Positions 10,323 through 22,250 of a stretch of DNA of 64,000 nucleotides are shown one piece after another (within the stretch, counting starts at the first letter, position 1; each line of letters starts with the position of its first letter). This DNA comes from Rheum nobile. Taxonomy: Eukaryota > Streptophyta > Magnoliopsida > Caryophyllales > Polygonaceae. The translations under genes were made by a program, and so were the position numbers. The stretch is from the NCBI GenBank assembly GCA_027886185.1, contig WOAB01000563.1:4836001-4900000 (forward strand). The letters run 5' to 3'. The notes below the pieces were generated by a model. It worked only from the letters and a program-made list of their open reading frames with translations. It was not told the origin of the DNA and made no database searches.

Positions 10323-11239
10323 TGTTGGATCGTTAGAGTTACGTCTGAGGGAACAAAAGCTTTGTTCCCACAGAAGTTGCAGCGGATAAATATAGCAAGA
10401 AATATAATAGAACGAACTCACGATGTATAGTGGAAACCCTGATTAGCAAAACTAGCTTCTCAAGGAAAAACCACTACCTTCAAGCTTCCGCTTGAGAGGA
10501 TTTTGAAGTGTGTACTTGTCTTATTGATTTCTTGTTTGATTACACTTGTAGCATGGACTCCAAACCAGTAGACCTCTCTGCTAGATTCGAAGATCACTCC
10601 TACAACGATGAATCCAAACTCAACCCTCAAAGACTTACACACACTTCACTCCTTTTCTTTCTCAATTTTCGTTCTCTCTGTTTTTCCCGTCGTCTTCGTT
10701 ACAAAGAAATGAATCCACACATCTCTTAAATACAACTCGACTAACCCTAAAAGTAACAAGATAAGATTTATCCAATTAATATAACAAGAAGATATGATTT
10801 GGTAGAAAGAATAATATCCCAGCCGTCCATATTAATTAAAGAAAAGATTCCTTCAATTGATATAAACGGATAAGATAGAATTCTCTCTCTCCAATTATCT
10901 TATCTTAGGAAAGATTTCCTAAGATAACATAATCGGGCTTCTCTCTCCATATCTTCTCAAATCGGCGAGATCCTTGGAGCCGAAGTCTTCAATCCTTGAC
11001 CGCGTGATTCTTCTGATTTGTTTCCATAATTGGCATGCTGGATTTCTTCTTTCCTTCGCAGCATCGATCTTGTTCGACGCTTGAGTTCCTTGCTAGGTAA
11101 CAAAGCACATAACCAGAGCTTTGTTCCCCATCGCTCCTTTGCTGCGTTGGTTCCCTGAGACAATTGACTTTGTTCCTGAAACACTTAGTACGCAGATTAG
11201 TTGAATGTTTGTCACTATCAAAACCTAAGGAATTCAACA
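10323..11239 (-). repeat. 3' LTR of the SIRE-type element
   Basis: 917 bp, equal in length to 16166-17082. I see roughly 13-15 substitutions by eye, so the insertion is fairly recent. It holds a direct-repeat end adjacent to the CCTCC duplication. Confidence 0.93.
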
Positions 11240-11425
11240 AATTCCCCCTTTTTGATGGTGACAAACATCCTTGACAATAAAGCATATACATACGAGATAA
11301 AGACAGTTGTATGGGGAAAGGTTCCCCACACAAGATCATAATAGTTCCCCCTCAACTGAGCAACATATGAAACCATGTGCTGTTCCCCCTCAACCGAAGC
11401 TTCCTGTCATTTTCCCCCTTTTGTC
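11240..11425 (-). promoter_or_regulatory. Multiple polypurine tracts
   Basis: On the minus strand, GGGGGAA-type tracts occur next to the LTR (about 11242-11255), at 11342-11353, 11381-11392 and 11409-11421. Repeated polypurine tracts upstream of the 3' LTR are described for Sireviruses. The one abutting the LTR would prime plus-strand synthesis. Confidence 0.75.
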
Positions 11426-12469
11426 ATCATCAAAAACACAGTAGAGAGTTAGAGAGGAAAAGTCACATCCAGACGAACATCATTCCCAATCGCATTAGAT
11501 TGAAATGCACAAACACAGACAGCATGTTAAGACAACAACAAAATAGGCAAGGATAACATTCATGATTAACATGCCAGTCAATGTCCACACAAGAATCAGA
11601 GACAAAGAAGTTCGAAAAGAGAGGGATAGATGTGCTAGGGAACCAAGGAGGGGTTGGTTGGCCAGAGAAATACAAATTAAGTACCACTGGGGCCACCAGC
11701 TAGAGCTGAAGTATGATTAGAAATGGAGTTCATCTTTTGTTCCCACTCAAAGTTTTTGCATCCTTATTGGCGTCAGCATCCATCATAGGCTCAGCTAATA
11801 GAGAGTCTTTGATTCCTTCTTTTCCCACTCATTTTTTTTTTATAGAACATCACAACCTTCAGCTTGCCTTCTTTCACCAGGGATTCATTTTGAGCCTACT
11901 ACGTGCATCATTAGCTTTTAAGCACGAACCCTCCTTAGGCAATTGTAAGCCGGCATCACACACCATACCTATCGAACCCTATCCACAATCCACAGTGGCA
12001 ACAATTCGTATTCTCGACTTTCCAGAAAAATAGAAGAGTGTGATGCGGGGGTAATGATACCAGAGAGGGTACAAAGAACATCACACAAAAGCATATATGA
12101 AAATTTTGCAATAATGTGTAATCATGAATGAGAGGCTCCCAGATGTGGATGATTAGAGGGGCTCATAGGAAGCATCAAACATGATAGCTAAGGTAAGCTG
12201 TAGAGTCAATAATCATTTGGGCTTATAATGAGGGATCAATGCATCAAGTTGACTCTTTTGGGCCGAAAGAAATCTGAGTCGTGTATAAACAAGATAGCAT
12301 AGAGAATCATGCATGAAATTTTACATATAAGTGAGGTATTAGCATGAGTCTAAGCAAGTCATTCAACTAATGATCAAGAGAAGAGATGCATACCAACACA
12401 TGATGATTAACCCTTCACACTTTACCATGTAAATTAGCCAATCATCGAGGGAACACAACAAGTAGACAG
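11426..12469 (-). other. Non-coding 3' zone of the SIRE-type element
   Basis: About 1 kb between the end of pol and the polypurine tracts. Some Sireviruses have an envelope-like frame here. I see no long frame on the minus strand in this copy, so it is either non-coding or eroded. Confidence 0.6.
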
Positions 12470-15400
12470 TCAGTTTAGAGAAATCATACCTAGTTCCATA
12501 CGAAACTGTTCGAATGGTTCCATGTTTAGTGCCTTGGTGAAGATATCGGCAATTTGATCCTTAGTTCCACAGAAGTCCATTGTCACCAACCCTTTCTCCA
12601 CACAATCACGTAAGGAGTGATGTCTTATCTCGATGTGCTTGGTACGTGAGTGTTGTACCGGATTCTTGGAGATATTTATGGCGCTGGTATTGTCACAGAG
12701 AATGGGAATAGAGTTAAGAAGAATACCATAGTCGCTGAGTTATTGTTTGAGCCATAGGAGTTGAGTGCAACAAGCAGCAGTGACTATGTATTCAGCTTCT
12801 GCAATGGAGAGAGCTACGGAGTTCTGCTTCTTTGACCCCCAGGAAACCAAGCACGGCCCAAGGAATTGATCCATTCCAAATGTAGATTTTCTGTCCACTT
12901 TGTTCCCTGCGAAGTCAGCATCTGTGTATCCGACAAGATCAAGGCTTCCTCCCCTTGGATACCACAGACAGAGATCATCTGTTCCCTTCAAGTATCTCAG
13001 AATCCTCTTCACTGCTTTGAGATGTGTTTCTTTGGGATCGGCCTGAAAGCGAGCACAAAGACATACACTGTACATAATGTCAGGTCTACTAGCAGTGAGA
13101 TAGAGAAGCGAACCTATTATTCCTCGATAGAGAGATGGATCAATTCCTTGCTCATGTTCGTCTTTTCCCATTGGATTGTTTGGAGATATGGGAGTGGTGA
13201 AGGGTTTTGCATCATTCATACCAAACTTTTTGACGCACTTCCTGAGATACTTCTGTTGGTGCATCTTGGTTCCCTCATCCCCTTGAGAGACTTGAAGACC
13301 TAAGAAGAACTTGAGTTTTCCAACCATGCTCATCTCAAATTCACTGGCCATCAGCTTTGAGAATTTCTGAACCAGTTTGTCATCTGTAGAACCAAAGATG
13401 ATATCGTCCACATAAACCTGAACCACCAGAATATGCTTCCCTTCCTTCAGCAGGAACAAAGTCTTATCGACCTTTCCTCGAACGTATCCGTGCGTCAGAA
13501 GGAACTGTGAGAGCCTTTCATACCAGGCCCTCGGGGCTTGCTTGAGACCATACAAGGCTTTGTCTAGAATGTAGACGTGATCAGGTTGAGTGGTGTCCTC
13601 AAAGCCGGGTATTTTCTCCACATAGACTTCCTCCTTGAGAACACCAGGTCTTGACATCCATCTGTTGCAGCTTGAACCCATGAAAAGAAGAATACGCAAT
13701 TTGGAGTCTTATTGCTTCTAACCTGGCAACTGGAGCAAAAGTCTCATCATAGTCGATGCCCTCCTGTTGGTTGTAACCTTTCACCACCAGCCGAGCTTTG
13801 TTCCTTGTGACCTGACCTTGATCATCCAACTTGTTCCTGATCACCCATTTGGTTCCAATCACTGTTCTGTTCCTTGGGCGAGGAACTAACCGCCAAACCT
13901 TGTTTCTTTCAAACTGATGGAGTTCTTCTTGCATGGTGTTTATCCAGTCAGCATCCTTCAACGAGTGCTTTGAAAGAAAAGCAAAGCATTGAAGGCACAT
14001 AAATTTTGTAGGGAGGAACGAGTGCTTTGAGGTGCTCCCTTCCTATAGTCTGTGACGATTAGTTTGACTGGATGAGCCCACTTTTGCTGGTAGTATGGAA
14101 CTTGTAGATTGTTGATGTCGAACACCTTCGAATCAGCGTTGCCATCACTTGAGCCTTCACCACCAGTATCATCATTAGGATTGACACCCTCCGTTCCTTC
14201 AGCAGAAGGGCAGTCCTCAGAGGGCTCCGCTGTACCGTGACTTGGGCTCTGTTCCCCCTGAGGTGCCTGAGAAGTATCTAGCGGGTTAGTGTGTTCTTCA
14301 TTGTCACTAGAGCCAGCAGAGTTGGGAGTTCTTGGTGTTGAGGGATCATTCTGAGTTTCTTGATCTTGAGAAGTACCCCCATTGACACTGCTATCAACAA
14401 GCTGAAAGAAATCATCTTCGGAAGACTCGATGTTGCCTGATTGTTCCTGCACATTGTTACCAGCCATAACAGTTTCATCAAATACAACATGAACGCCTTC
14501 CTCTACCTTTCTGGTTCTCTTGTTGAAAACTTTGTAGGCCTTGATTTGCTGAGAATATCCTACAAAAGTTCCTTCATCACTTCTGGGATCAAACTTCCCA
14601 AGAGAATCTTTCCCGTTGTTGTGGACGAAGCACTTGCAACCGAATGTACGCAAATGAGACACATTAGGTATTCTTCCCTTCAGAAGCTCATAGGCAGTTT
14701 TGTTCAGACGAGGACGGATGGTTGCCCTGTTTAGAACGTAGCACGCAACATTCAAGACTTCGGACCAGAAACTCCTAGGAAGACCGCTTGAGATGAGAAG
14801 AGTGCGTGTCATGTCTTCCAGAGTCCTGTTCTTCCTTTCCACAACACCGTTTTGCTGTGGGGTCCTGGGAGCAGAGAAGTTGTGGTTGATGCCTCTGTTC
14901 CTACAAAGGGAAAGGAACTGAGAGTTCTCGAATTCGGTTCCGTGATCAGTGCGAATAGACCCTAAGGAATGACAAGTGCTTCTTTTGGCTGCCTTAAGCC
15001 AAGACTCAAACTCAGCGAACACTTCATCCTTTGTTGAGATAAAAATAGTCCATGTGTACCTGGAATAGTCATCAACAATAACAAAGACATATGCATTCCC
15101 CCCACGGCTCTTTGTGCGCATAGACCCACAAAGATCCATGTGGACTAATTCCAGAGGACGAGTTGTACTTACGTCCCTTTTTGAATTGAAGGAAGACCTG
15201 ACTTGTTTTCCTTTGATGCATGCGTCACACACGTCACTTCTCATTGCTTCAACCTTTGGAAGGCCGTTCACTAATTCATGTCTGTGAAGCTTGGAGAGGA
15301 GTTGAAGGCTAGCATGTCCAAAGCGTTTGCGCCACAGGTCTGTCGTCTCATCAATAGACGACAAGCATAGATCCTTGTCAGGGATGAAAGCAGGGTCGAC

Positions 15401-16054
15401 CTTGTAAACGTTGTTGTCGCAAATCCCTTTGAGTAAGATTTTCCCTGTGCTTAGACACTCAACATGACAGTCATTAGTGGTAAAGACTACCCTATTTTTC
15501 TTGTTTTGACATAGTTGAGCCACACTAAACAGATCAAACTTGAGATTATTTACTAGATTTACGTTATCCACAGTGATGTGTTTAGAGAGTCTCACTTTAC
15601 CGATACCACAAACCTCACCCTTACTTTTGTTCCCAAAAGTTATTGATGCCCCTGAGGCTGGCTGGAGAGAAGTGAACCATTCACTGTTCCCTGTCATGTG
15701 ACTTGAGCATGCACTGTCAAGGTGCCAAGAACCTTTCCTTGCTTCCTCTTCGAATTTAAGAGAACCACCTTCTGATACGTTGTGACCTTTTGAGCTCATC
15801 AAACAGACCTCCTTAGAGAGAGGAGACACTTCAACATCTGAGCTGCAGTCTCCCCACTTCGCAACCCACGCTTGTTCCTCGTTGAAGACGTGAGAGGAAC
15901 CTGCGGCTTTGTTGAGGCAATTTTTTGCGAAGTGTCCGTTGTCATAACAGTGAGAGCAGACAACCTCCTTCATGTCATTGTGAACCATGACCGAACCCTT
16001 AAGCCCTTTGCTTCGAGACCATATCTTCTTCATGGCTTGAGTGATGAGAGCCAC
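12470..16054 (-). pseudogene. Copia pol (zinc knuckle, protease, IN, RT, RNase H), broken
   Basis: Reading 16054 downward: a gag tail with a CSHCYDNGHFAKNC knuckle; a protease-like DSACSSHMTG; a GAG-pre-integrase region with Leu/His/Cys residues (CDACIKGK); an integrase core with the Asp, Asp, Glu pattern (MDLCG, TDHGTEFEN, QQNGVVERKN). Reverse transcriptase starts near 13990, with the catalytic YVDDIIFGS at about 13410. RNase H has DADFAG and AEAEY. A small deletion plus frameshift near 13650 breaks RT after QQMDVKT. A TAA near 12738 interrupts RNase H, which otherwise continues in frame to a stop at 12470-12472. Most of gag is absent: only about 110 bp separates this frame from the primer-binding site. 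Confidence 0.9.
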
Positions 16055-16151
16055 ATCTACATCACTTTAACGAGAGTCTTTGTCCAAGGCTTTTCCTAAC
16101 GACATCTTTCCTGCAGAATCTGTAACTAAGACAAACAATCTAGAGCACCAG

Positions 16152-16163
16152 GCTCTGATACCA
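16152..16163 (-). promoter_or_regulatory. Primer-binding site, initiator tRNA-Met
   Basis: TGGTATCAGAGC on the minus strand, two bases inside the LTR at 16166. It matches the usual copia primer site and fixes the element's orientation. Confidence 0.9.
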
Positions 16164-16165
16164 AT

Positions 16166-17082
16166 TGTTGGATCGTTAGAGTTACGTTTGAGGGAACAAA
16201 AGCTTTGTTCCCACAGAAGTTGCAGCGGATAAATATAGCAAGAAAGATAATAGAACAAACTCACGATGTATAGTGGAAACCCTGATTAGCAAAACTAGCT
16301 TCTCAAGGAAAAACCACTACCTTCAAGCTTCCGCTTGAGAGGATTTTGAAGTGTGTACTTGTCTTATTGATTTATTGTTTGATTACACTTGTAGCATGGA
16401 CTCCAAACCACTAGACCTCTCTGCTAGATTCAAAGATCACTCCTACAACGATGAATCCAAACTCAACCCTCAAAGACTTACACACACTTCACTCCTTTTC
16501 TTTCTCAATTTTCGTTCTCTCTGTTTTTCCCGTCGTCTTCGTTACAAAGAAATGAATCCACACATCTCTTAAATACAACTCGACTAACCCTAAAAGTAAC
16601 AAGATAAGATTTGTCCAATTAAGATAACAAGAAGATATGATTTGGTAGAAAGAATAATATCCCAGCCGTCCATATTAATTAAAGAAAAGATTCCTTCAAT
16701 TGATATAAACGGATAAGATAGAATTCTCTCTCTCCAATTATCTTATCTTAGGAAAGATTTCCTAAGATAACATAATCGGGCTTCTCTCTCCATATCTTCT
16801 CAAATCGGCGAGATCCTTGGAGCCGAAGTCTTCAATCCTTGACCGCGTGATTCTTCTGATTTGTTTCCATAATTGGCACGCTGGATTTCTTCTTTCCTTC
16901 GCATCATCGATCTTGTTCGACGCTTGAGTTCCTTGCTAGGTAACAAAGCACATAACCAGAGCTTTGTTCTCCAGCGCTCCTTTGTTGCGTTGGTTCCCTG
17001 AGACAACTGACTTTGTTCCTGAAACACTTAGTACGCAGATTAGTTGAATGTTTGTCACTATCAAAACCTAAGGAATTCAACA
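16166..17082 (-). repeat. 5' LTR of the SIRE-type element
   Basis: 917 bp, near-identical to 10323-11239. It abuts the CCTCC target duplication at 17083-17087. Confidence 0.93.
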
Positions 17083-17811
17083 CCTCCACTCAGCACATTG
17101 AAGCCTCCCACTCCCTTTCCCGAGGCTCTAAAGGACACTCGAAGGCCAGAGAATAATAAGGAGTTGTTCGAGACCTTCAACAATTGTGAGGTAAATGTTC
17201 ATTTACTCAAGCTGGTTAATAGCATCCCTCGTTATGCTAAATTCTTGATGGAGCTATGCACGATAAAGAGGAAGAAGGTGGTAAAGGAGAAGAGAAAGGT
17301 CCAGGTCAGCGAGAATGTTTCCGCTATGCTGCAAAAGCGGTTACCAAAGAAGGCAAGTCATCCGGACATGTTCACTATTCCCTGCAAGATTGGGGGCACC
17401 TTGTTCGACAAGGCCATGCTTGATTTGGGTGCCTCAATTAATGTGCTGCCCCTCTCGCTGTACGAGTCTCTGGAGGTCGGACCGTTAGAAAAGACAGGGA
17501 TTGTGATCCAGCTGGCGGACAATTCCTATGTCTACCCCAAATGAGTGGTGTAGGATGTGCTGGTAGAAGTGGACAAGTTGATATTCCCTGCAGACTTATT
17601 TGTGATGGATATGGGGCAAGATAAGGACGCATCCCCTGTGATGCTAGGGAGGCCGTATATGAACACGGCAGGAGCCAAGATTGATGTGAGCAGCGGTTCG
17701 CTCACAATGGAATTCGACGGGGTGAGGGTCGGATTCAACATTGATGATTCTAAGCGACACCCTCCGAATGGAAACCCCGAGTGCTCAATTGATGTGAGCA
17801 ACCCAAGTTGA
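17083..17811 (+). pseudogene. Protease part of Athila-like family A
   Basis: This continues the gag frame cut at 10322. After a Pro-rich linker and the NCEVNVHLLKLVNSIPRYAKFL segment comes a basic stretch. A retropepsin-like domain follows: MFTIPCKIGG, the catalytic-type MLDLGASINVLP, and later MLGRPYMNTAGA. Stops TGA and TAG near 17542 and 17551 interrupt it just after NSYVYPK; the family-B copy is open at this point. The frame ends after DVSNPS. No RT follows. Confidence 0.85.
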
Positions 17812-19170
17812 GGTGGGAGAGTAGCAAATCGAGCCACGACAATAACTAAGGCGTTGTTCGGGAGGCAACCCGAGGTATGTATTTCTTTTCTTGTCTTTTC
17901 ATTCCATGTCTTTAGTTGTTTTATCTTGCTTTGTTTTGTTTTTGTTATTGCTTTTGTTTTTGCATTTAGACTAACATGCAGGTAGGAGACCCAAGCAAAA
18001 TTGAAGACGGTGATTCTCGCACCAGAAACATTTCCGCGGTCGCAGAAATACCACTGTAAGTCCCCTCGACCTGAAAAAAAAAAGTTCTACCGGAGGGCCA
18101 GCTGTCCGATTTCTACTACGAGAGATGGTGCACATCATGTTGCCAAGAAGGAGACATTCGCCCCACAAATTTTTTGGCAACGATGATGGCCCGACATTCG
18201 ACAGCTGAGGAGGAGGAACACCAGGGCCCACACCACGATTACATCTGGGCTCCCGTATGTGTTCATTGAAGGCCGTGTAACCCCGTTTCTTTGATGTACC
18301 ACTACACCTTACAGTGGATTCCTTTTGGTTGCACGATGGAGTTTGTTTGAAGACCGGCGCAACACTAGAGACATGTGCTTTCATTCATAGATCGCCAGCA
18401 ACATCTTCCGTGTCCAAGCCAACTCGGCGACGGTTGTGAGTACTTTTCTGCTTTTCCCTGTGCTTTATTTTTTTTGTCTTTCATTACATTGAGGACAATG
18501 CAATGTTTAAGCATGAGGGAGTATTCTATACTTGCTAGTCGCTGAGGAGATAAGAAAAAATAAAGAAAAAAAATTGAAAAAGTCAAAAAATTGAAAAAAG
18601 ACTTAAATAAAATCATGGGATAAGTCGAAAACCCGAAAGGGCGACTTAGGTAATAAGCAGGTGGCTTGGACCAACATTAGGCTGGGGTAATAATTGGTCA
18701 AGAGTGATGTGAGTTTTATGTGAGCCCATCTATTGAAAAATGAAATGAGTGGCTTGATGAAAACCCGAGAGGGCGCCTTGGCAAAATGAGTGAAAAGAAG
18801 AAGAGTGATTATTAGGAATCATCACTTTACCTGGCGTGGTGACATAAGAAGAGGAGATATAAGGAGGATTTGGGCAGGTCACTCTAGGAGGCATAAGAAG
18901 ATAGATGGAGGCTAGGATTAGATTGTTATTCACTCTATGGTGTTCGGGATAAGCTTGGGGGAAGTACTCTGCTTTCCTTTTAGCTTGGTTGGTGTTATGT
19001 GTTGTGTTGTGTTGAGAATATTGTATTGGTGCCTTGGAGTTTCATGTTTAGGTACAATTCTTAGTGGAGATGGTTTTTTCTATGCTTCCTGAGACCTTGG
19101 GGATTTGATTGGGGGAGTAGGTTTGTATTAGCTTACTCGAGGACGAGCAAGGTTTAAGCATGAAGGGATT
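17812..19170 (+). other. 3' non-coding region of Athila-like family A
   Basis: It holds landmarks shared with family B at 29138-30390: GGAGGCAACCCGAGGTAT just after the coding region, CATTGAGGACAATGCAATG at about 18486, and repeated AACCCGAAAGGGCG blocks (about 18629 and 18763). It ends in a purine tract GAAGGGATT next to the 3' LTR. There is no pol or envelope-like frame. One more family-A dyad lies near 18027-18043. Confidence 0.75.
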
Positions 19171-20666
19171 TGATCAGCGCTACTTTGTAGGGTTTAACTA
19201 GGAGTTGTTACCGGTGTTTTGGGTACCATTTGGAGATGTTTAGAGCGTTATTATGGAGATTGGAGTTGAGGAGTAGAAGTGCGGATATGGTGGTTTAGAG
19301 AATCTTAAACGAAGACATTAAGAAGACGAGAAGAGAACCACTTGAGAAGACCGAGGAGAGGACGAAGTTAGAAGAGAAGAGGAGCAACAGAGTCCAAACC
19401 GCGATCGTTGAACTGAGGCCCCGGTCGCAGACATTTACGAAAGGCAAGAAGAAAAGTACGAGACAAAACCGCGATCGCGGGCGAGCAAGCAGCCTGGTCG
19501 CGGTTAATTCGAGAGCAAAGGAATCAGAGGAGGAATTTTCCCCGACCGCGAAAATTCTTCCGCGATCGCGGAAATGTGCATCAGCGATTCACGCGGGAGT
19601 TCGTCCGAAGTTTCACTTTTATATTGTTTTCCTTTTATTTTATTCTCTTTATTCCGTTTATTTTATTTCCTTCTAAGATTAGACTTGTTATATTTTTAGC
19701 ATTAGGTTTGATTTTTAGGTTATTTTAACCTAATTTCCATAGCAGCCTTTCGATAATTCAGATTCAGTTTTACATTCAGTATTATTTTTGTTTCAAGACT
19801 ATGAGGAGCTAAGCACCATTTGCTTAGTCCGACGAATTGAAGCCTTGGTTTGAATTTGATATTGAGATTATTCCTTTCTTTATCCTTGAATGTTATGATT
19901 CTCTTGTGCTTCATCCCATTGAGTTTTATTAATTTATCTAGCCTGATCACCAAGTTTTATTAGTATTATTCATATTGCAGGATTAGGGTTTTGAATTCTA
20001 TTGGTTGATCTAGTTCATCAATTGTTGTGATTAGTATTATTAATATTGGTTTCCCTAGTGTGACAAACTAATTGAGATTGATATTATCTATAGTGCTAGT
20101 TCCTCTAATCTGGTCATCTTGTTGAGATTAATATTGTTCATCCCTAATTCAGAGTAGCAACCACGATTTACTGGAACGAGTTATGAATGTTTATTGTGAA
20201 GAGAATTGATTGCATGTCGAGTACTGATGAGTTGTTAAGTATTGCATGAGCCTATCTATTCCTGAGCTTACTATTGCTGTTAGATTTATCTTGATAGTTT
20301 CTTGATTGTTTAATAGTTAGGGTTATCAGGACTAGTTGGACTGGTAACTAATTTAGAACAGGGATTAGGACATTCATGAGGATTGAGAACTAGGAATAAT
20401 CAATGATCAATCAACCAAACTAAAGGTGGATATTTGTTTGGCTAAGTATTTTTCCCTAATTGATTACAAACATTTGCTTTTGTTTCCTTTGTTTACTTGT
20501 TTACCAACAATCAACCAACCCCCCCCCCCTTTGTTACTTGTGCATGCAACCTTACATAAAGAAAGACAACTCGTTCCTGTGAGATTCGACTCTTGCTTGC
20601 CTATTCTAATGAGTTAGGTTTGTTTAGGATTATTTTGATAAGGCGATACGACTTTAGCCTCCACCA
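19171..20666 (+). repeat. 3' LTR of Athila-like family A
   Basis: 1,496 bp, near-identical to 6973-8445. It contains family-A dyads near 19398, 19418, 19468 and 19558-19573. It ends CCACCA before the GTATG flank. Confidence 0.9.
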
Positions 20667-20830
20667 GTATGTAAATAGACTTATATTTTTGCCTAAATCA
20701 AAATCATAATAGATTCATTCGTAGATGTTTAATGTCCACGATACATAGCTTATGTAAATTGAATTCTATTAGAATTTGAGATCAATAAATGTAACATTAA
20801 CAGGTGGTTAGAAAGGGTTTGACACCAATT
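20667..20830 (+). repeat. Continuation of the interrupted old LTR-like copy
   Basis: TATGTAAATAGACTTATATTTTTGC resembles 5368-5395 and picks up where 6972 stops. The match continues to about 20815, before the next LTR. Just before 20831 the reverse complement reads AATTGGTGTC, a possible vestige of a primer-binding site belonging to the following LTR. Confidence 0.55.
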
Positions 20831-22250
20831 TGATAACAGGTTTTCGTCGTATAAAAACTGCTATGCAAAATATCCAAACAAACCCTAAACCGTAGTCCTA
20901 GGTAAGTAAAGGTCGAATCCACAGGGAGGCGGATTCTATCTAAATATGCAATTCGTATGTCAATAAAATGTAACCAAAGGGGGGGGTTTTGTTTGTTTTA
21001 AGTAACTAAGCATGCAAAAGGTAAACAAGCAAAAGAGTTGTTAAATCAGTGATGGAAAAAAGCACTTAGTCAAACAACATCCACTATTCGTATGACAAGT
21101 TGATCATAGATACTCATTCAAAATCTCATGCAATGGTGATTCCAATTCCTTTTCAGATATAACTAATAGCACAACCAGATACTATTAGCACTAACTAATT
21201 AAACAACCCTGAAACTATCAAGATTCAGTTTAACAGCAGCCTTACGGATAGGAATATAGTTGGATACAATTCTAGCATAAAACAACCAGCTTTTATCCTA
21301 GAATGTAAATCAATTCTCTTCTGCATAAGACTAGCACAACCAGTTACTAATACGATGCAGTTGCTACTCTGAAATAGATATGCTCAACCAGTAACAATCT
21401 AAATCTAGCAATAGATCAATAACAATAAACCCTAGTTGTGTCCAAATAGATATTATCAATATCAATCATAAGCAACTTAAGCAAGAGAAGAGATAAAAAC
21501 CATGCAATAGATAAGGAACAAGAATCTCACAACTAAATCCAAACGAAAGCTTCAGCGTCTGACTAAGCCAGGGAGACTTAGTTCTTTATAGCAAATACGT
21601 AGAGAGAAAATTAGGGTTCCAAGAAAAAGATAATCGATTAGATGATAGATCGGCAAAAAGCCTTTTCTCTACCCTAATATACTAAAGGAAATAAAATCTA
21701 AATTAACCTAAAACGAATTAGTAAAATAATAATAAAATAATAAACAAACAAAAGCAAAGAAATTAATCCCGTTCTCGCAATTCTCGTTCAGCAGCTCGGC
21801 GCATCACGTGATTCAGCTCGGCCCACTCCAACCAGCAGCAACGCAACACGGCCCAATCGCTCTCGCTCGGCCCATCCAATTCAAGTCATCATTACCTACA
21901 TCAGCGTGACATCACGCTTCTGGCTTCAATTCTCCAACTTCACGTGGCTGGGCACCTTCAACAATTTCCAATTCAAATGCTCGCCGATGTCACGCTGCAT
22001 CATCCTCCAATTAATTTCTTCAGCTCTCCGCTTTCCTTCACGCGGCATTTCACGTGGGCCACGCCTTCAATTGGGCCTTTATTCACTTGGGCCTTTCCTT
22101 CCTCCAATTTGGCTCATCACACACGTGGCTTTTAATTAATTATCAAACTTCGCCCCCACATGCCATACACATGAATGTGTCTAAATCTATCCGAATGACA
22201 CCAATAAAACCTCTAATGACTCTTATTTAAGCCCTATAAAATAGTGCTCA
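20831..22250 (-). repeat. Athila-like LTR, minus strand, lone copy
   Basis: Reverse-complement layout of an Athila-type LTR: TGATAACAGG start, GGTCGAATCCACAGGGAGG block, and an end in ...CTATAAAATAGTGCTCA. This parallels the LTR at 30391-31802. No partner LTR or internal region follows, and the flanks do not give a clean 5-bp duplication. It is either a solo LTR with eroded flanks or a truncated element. Four CACGTG sites lie at 21805, 21941, 22051 and 22122. Confidence 0.65.

Larger units (their letters stand above)
10323..17082 (-). mobile_element. SIRE-type Ty1/copia element with exact target duplication
   Basis: Two 917-bp LTRs (10323-11239 and 16166-17082) start TGTTGGATCG and end AATTCAACA in the plus orientation. 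CCTCC flanks both sides (10318-10322 and 17083-17087). In the minus orientation the internal region begins with a tRNA-Met primer-binding site, then a gag remnant, integrase, reverse transcriptase and RNase H, then a non-coding zone with several polypurine tracts. The domain order is copia. Sequence motifs and repeated polypurine tracts point to the SIRE lineage. Most of gag is missing. It landed inside the family-A gag-protease region. Confidence 0.93.
6973..20666 (+). mobile_element. Athila-like gag-protease retrotransposon (family A), nested
   Basis: LTRs lie at 6973-8445 and 19171-20666. They start TGATCAGCGC and end CCATCA/CCACCA. Flanks are GTCTG (6968-6972) and GTATG (20667-20671), a 4/5 target-duplication match. 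A tRNA-Asp primer-binding site follows the 5' LTR. Internal coding contains gag and an aspartic protease only. No reverse transcriptase, RNase H, integrase or env-like frame is present. This fits a non-autonomous TR-GAG-like derivative of the Athila group. A copia element sits between gag and protease at 10323-17082. Without it the element is about 6.9 kb. Confidence 0.88.

Noticed and set aside
11463..11696. Possible envelope-like ORF in the SIRE-type 3' zone
   Set aside because: 77 codons with no signal peptide plus coiled-coil pattern; too short and isolated.
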